Shown here one piece after another: positions 6,200 through 6,537 of a stretch of DNA of 6,537 bases. Both the position numbers and the translations under genes were made by a program. The stretch's first letter is position 1, and the number at the start of each line of letters is the position of its first letter. The notes below the pieces were generated by a model. That model had not been told where the DNA came from, ran no database searches, and worked only from the letters and a program-made list of their open reading frames with translations. The DNA comes from Tepidimonas sp. (GTDB taxonomy: Bacteria > Pseudomonadota > Gammaproteobacteria > Burkholderiales > Burkholderiaceae_C): contig JANWZF010000030.1 in NCBI GenBank assembly GCA_025054905.1, forward strand, positions 1-6,537. The letters run 5' to 3'.

Positions 6200-6537
6200 A
6201 TGAGCCATACCCCGCGTGATCTCTCCCATCTGGAACCGCGCGACCGCGCCGAAGTGCTGGCGCAGGCGTTGCCCTACATTCGCCGCTACCACGGCAAGAC
6301 GATGGTCATCAAATACGGCGGCAATGCGATGACCGATCCCGAACTGCAGGCGGCGTTTGCCGAGGACGTGGTGTTGCTGAAGCTGGTGGGCATCAACCCG
6401 GTGGTGGTGCACGGCGGCGGTCCGCAGATCGAAACGTTGCTGAAGCGCCTGGGCAAGGAGGGCCGCTTCATCCAGGGCATGCGCGTGACGGATGCCGAGA
6501 CGATGGAGGTGGTCGAGTGGGTGCTGGCCGGCGAAGT
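6200..6537 (+). CDS. argB: Acetylglutamate kinase (ArgB), N-terminal part
   Basis: ArgB phosphorylates N-acetyl-L-glutamate with ATP, the second step of arginine biosynthesis, in the cytosol. The frame is open to the right edge: 112 complete codons are present, out of about 295-300 in related proteins. Family marks are VIKYGGNAM (36-44), whose Lys38 and Gly-Gly bind ATP phosphates; NPVVVHGGGPQI (66-77), the substrate loop; and GMRVTD (93-98), whose Arg95 contacts acetylglutamate. The N-terminal helix before Lys38 (LSHLEPRDRAEVLAQALPYIRRYHGK) is the type seen in longer, arginine-feedback-inhibited, hexameric enzymes, so feedback control is likely but inferred. The ATG at 6200 is the first possible ATG, because TAA at 6182-6184 closes the frame. 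No Shine-Dalgarno is visible before it. The gene is divergent from the CYTH-CHAD gene. The lack of an in-window stop reflects truncation by the window edge, not damage. Confidence 0.96.
   Translation, partial: MSHTPRDLSHLEPRDRAEVLAQALPYIRRYHGKTMVIKYGGNAMTDPELQAAFAEDVVLLKLVGINPVVVHGGGPQIETLLKRLGKEGRFIQGMRVTDAETMEVVEWVLAGE

Noticed and set aside
6125..6412. Open 95-codon frame on the - strand opposite the argB start
   Set aside because: Antisense to well-conserved ArgB sequence and overlapping the start of the CYTH-CHAD gene; no motif.
1..6537. Signs of a mobile element, CRISPR array, defence island or tRNA/rRNA gene
   Set aside because: No terminal inverted repeats, transposase or integrase motifs, spaced repeats or structured RNA signatures were seen; nearly the whole window is accounted for by five core-type genes.

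Overview
This window reads as an ordinary, gene-dense piece of a high-GC bacterial chromosome. The protein sequences, especially the IspH C-terminus, MiaB and the start of ArgB (LSHLEPRDRAEVLAQALPY), look like those of Burkholderiales, probably the Comamonadaceae or a close relative. This assignment is from memory of the families, not from a search. Codon use is uniformly GC-rich at third positions, and I see no insertion sequence, tRNA, rRNA, CRISPR array, phage gene or composition break.

Layout: the window opens with the 3' part of ispH (+ strand, 1-402), the last enzyme of the MEP isoprenoid pathway. Twenty-one bases separate its stop from the stop of miaB (- strand, 424-1755), a tRNA methylthiotransferase, and that gap holds a perfect 6-bp GC hairpin. 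Upstream of miaB on the same strand are a P2-type cation-transporting ATPase (1813-4563) and a CYTH-CHAD protein with a GTG start (4638-6146). These three minus-strand genes are head to tail with gaps of 57 and 74 bases. A 53-base divergent intergenic region then separates the CYTH-CHAD gene from argB (+ strand, from 6200), which runs off the right edge. There is no gene-free stretch over 300 bases.

How the genes relate: IspH makes IPP and DMAPP. DMAPP is the prenyl donor MiaA uses to make i6A37 in tRNA, and MiaB methylthiolates i6A37, so the two convergent genes act on one metabolic line and both encode [4Fe-4S] enzymes. The CYTH-CHAD protein probably handles inorganic triphosphate or polyphosphate, and the ATPase pumps a cation across the inner membrane. 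Their adjacency suggests, but does not prove, a link between phosphate polymers and cations. argB is arginine biosynthesis and appears functionally separate.

I found no convincing new biological system. The points most worth checking are the altered ion-site residue in the ATPase, a paired 9-bp repeat in its leader, the missing Shine-Dalgarno of argB, and the CYTH-CHAD/ATPase pairing.
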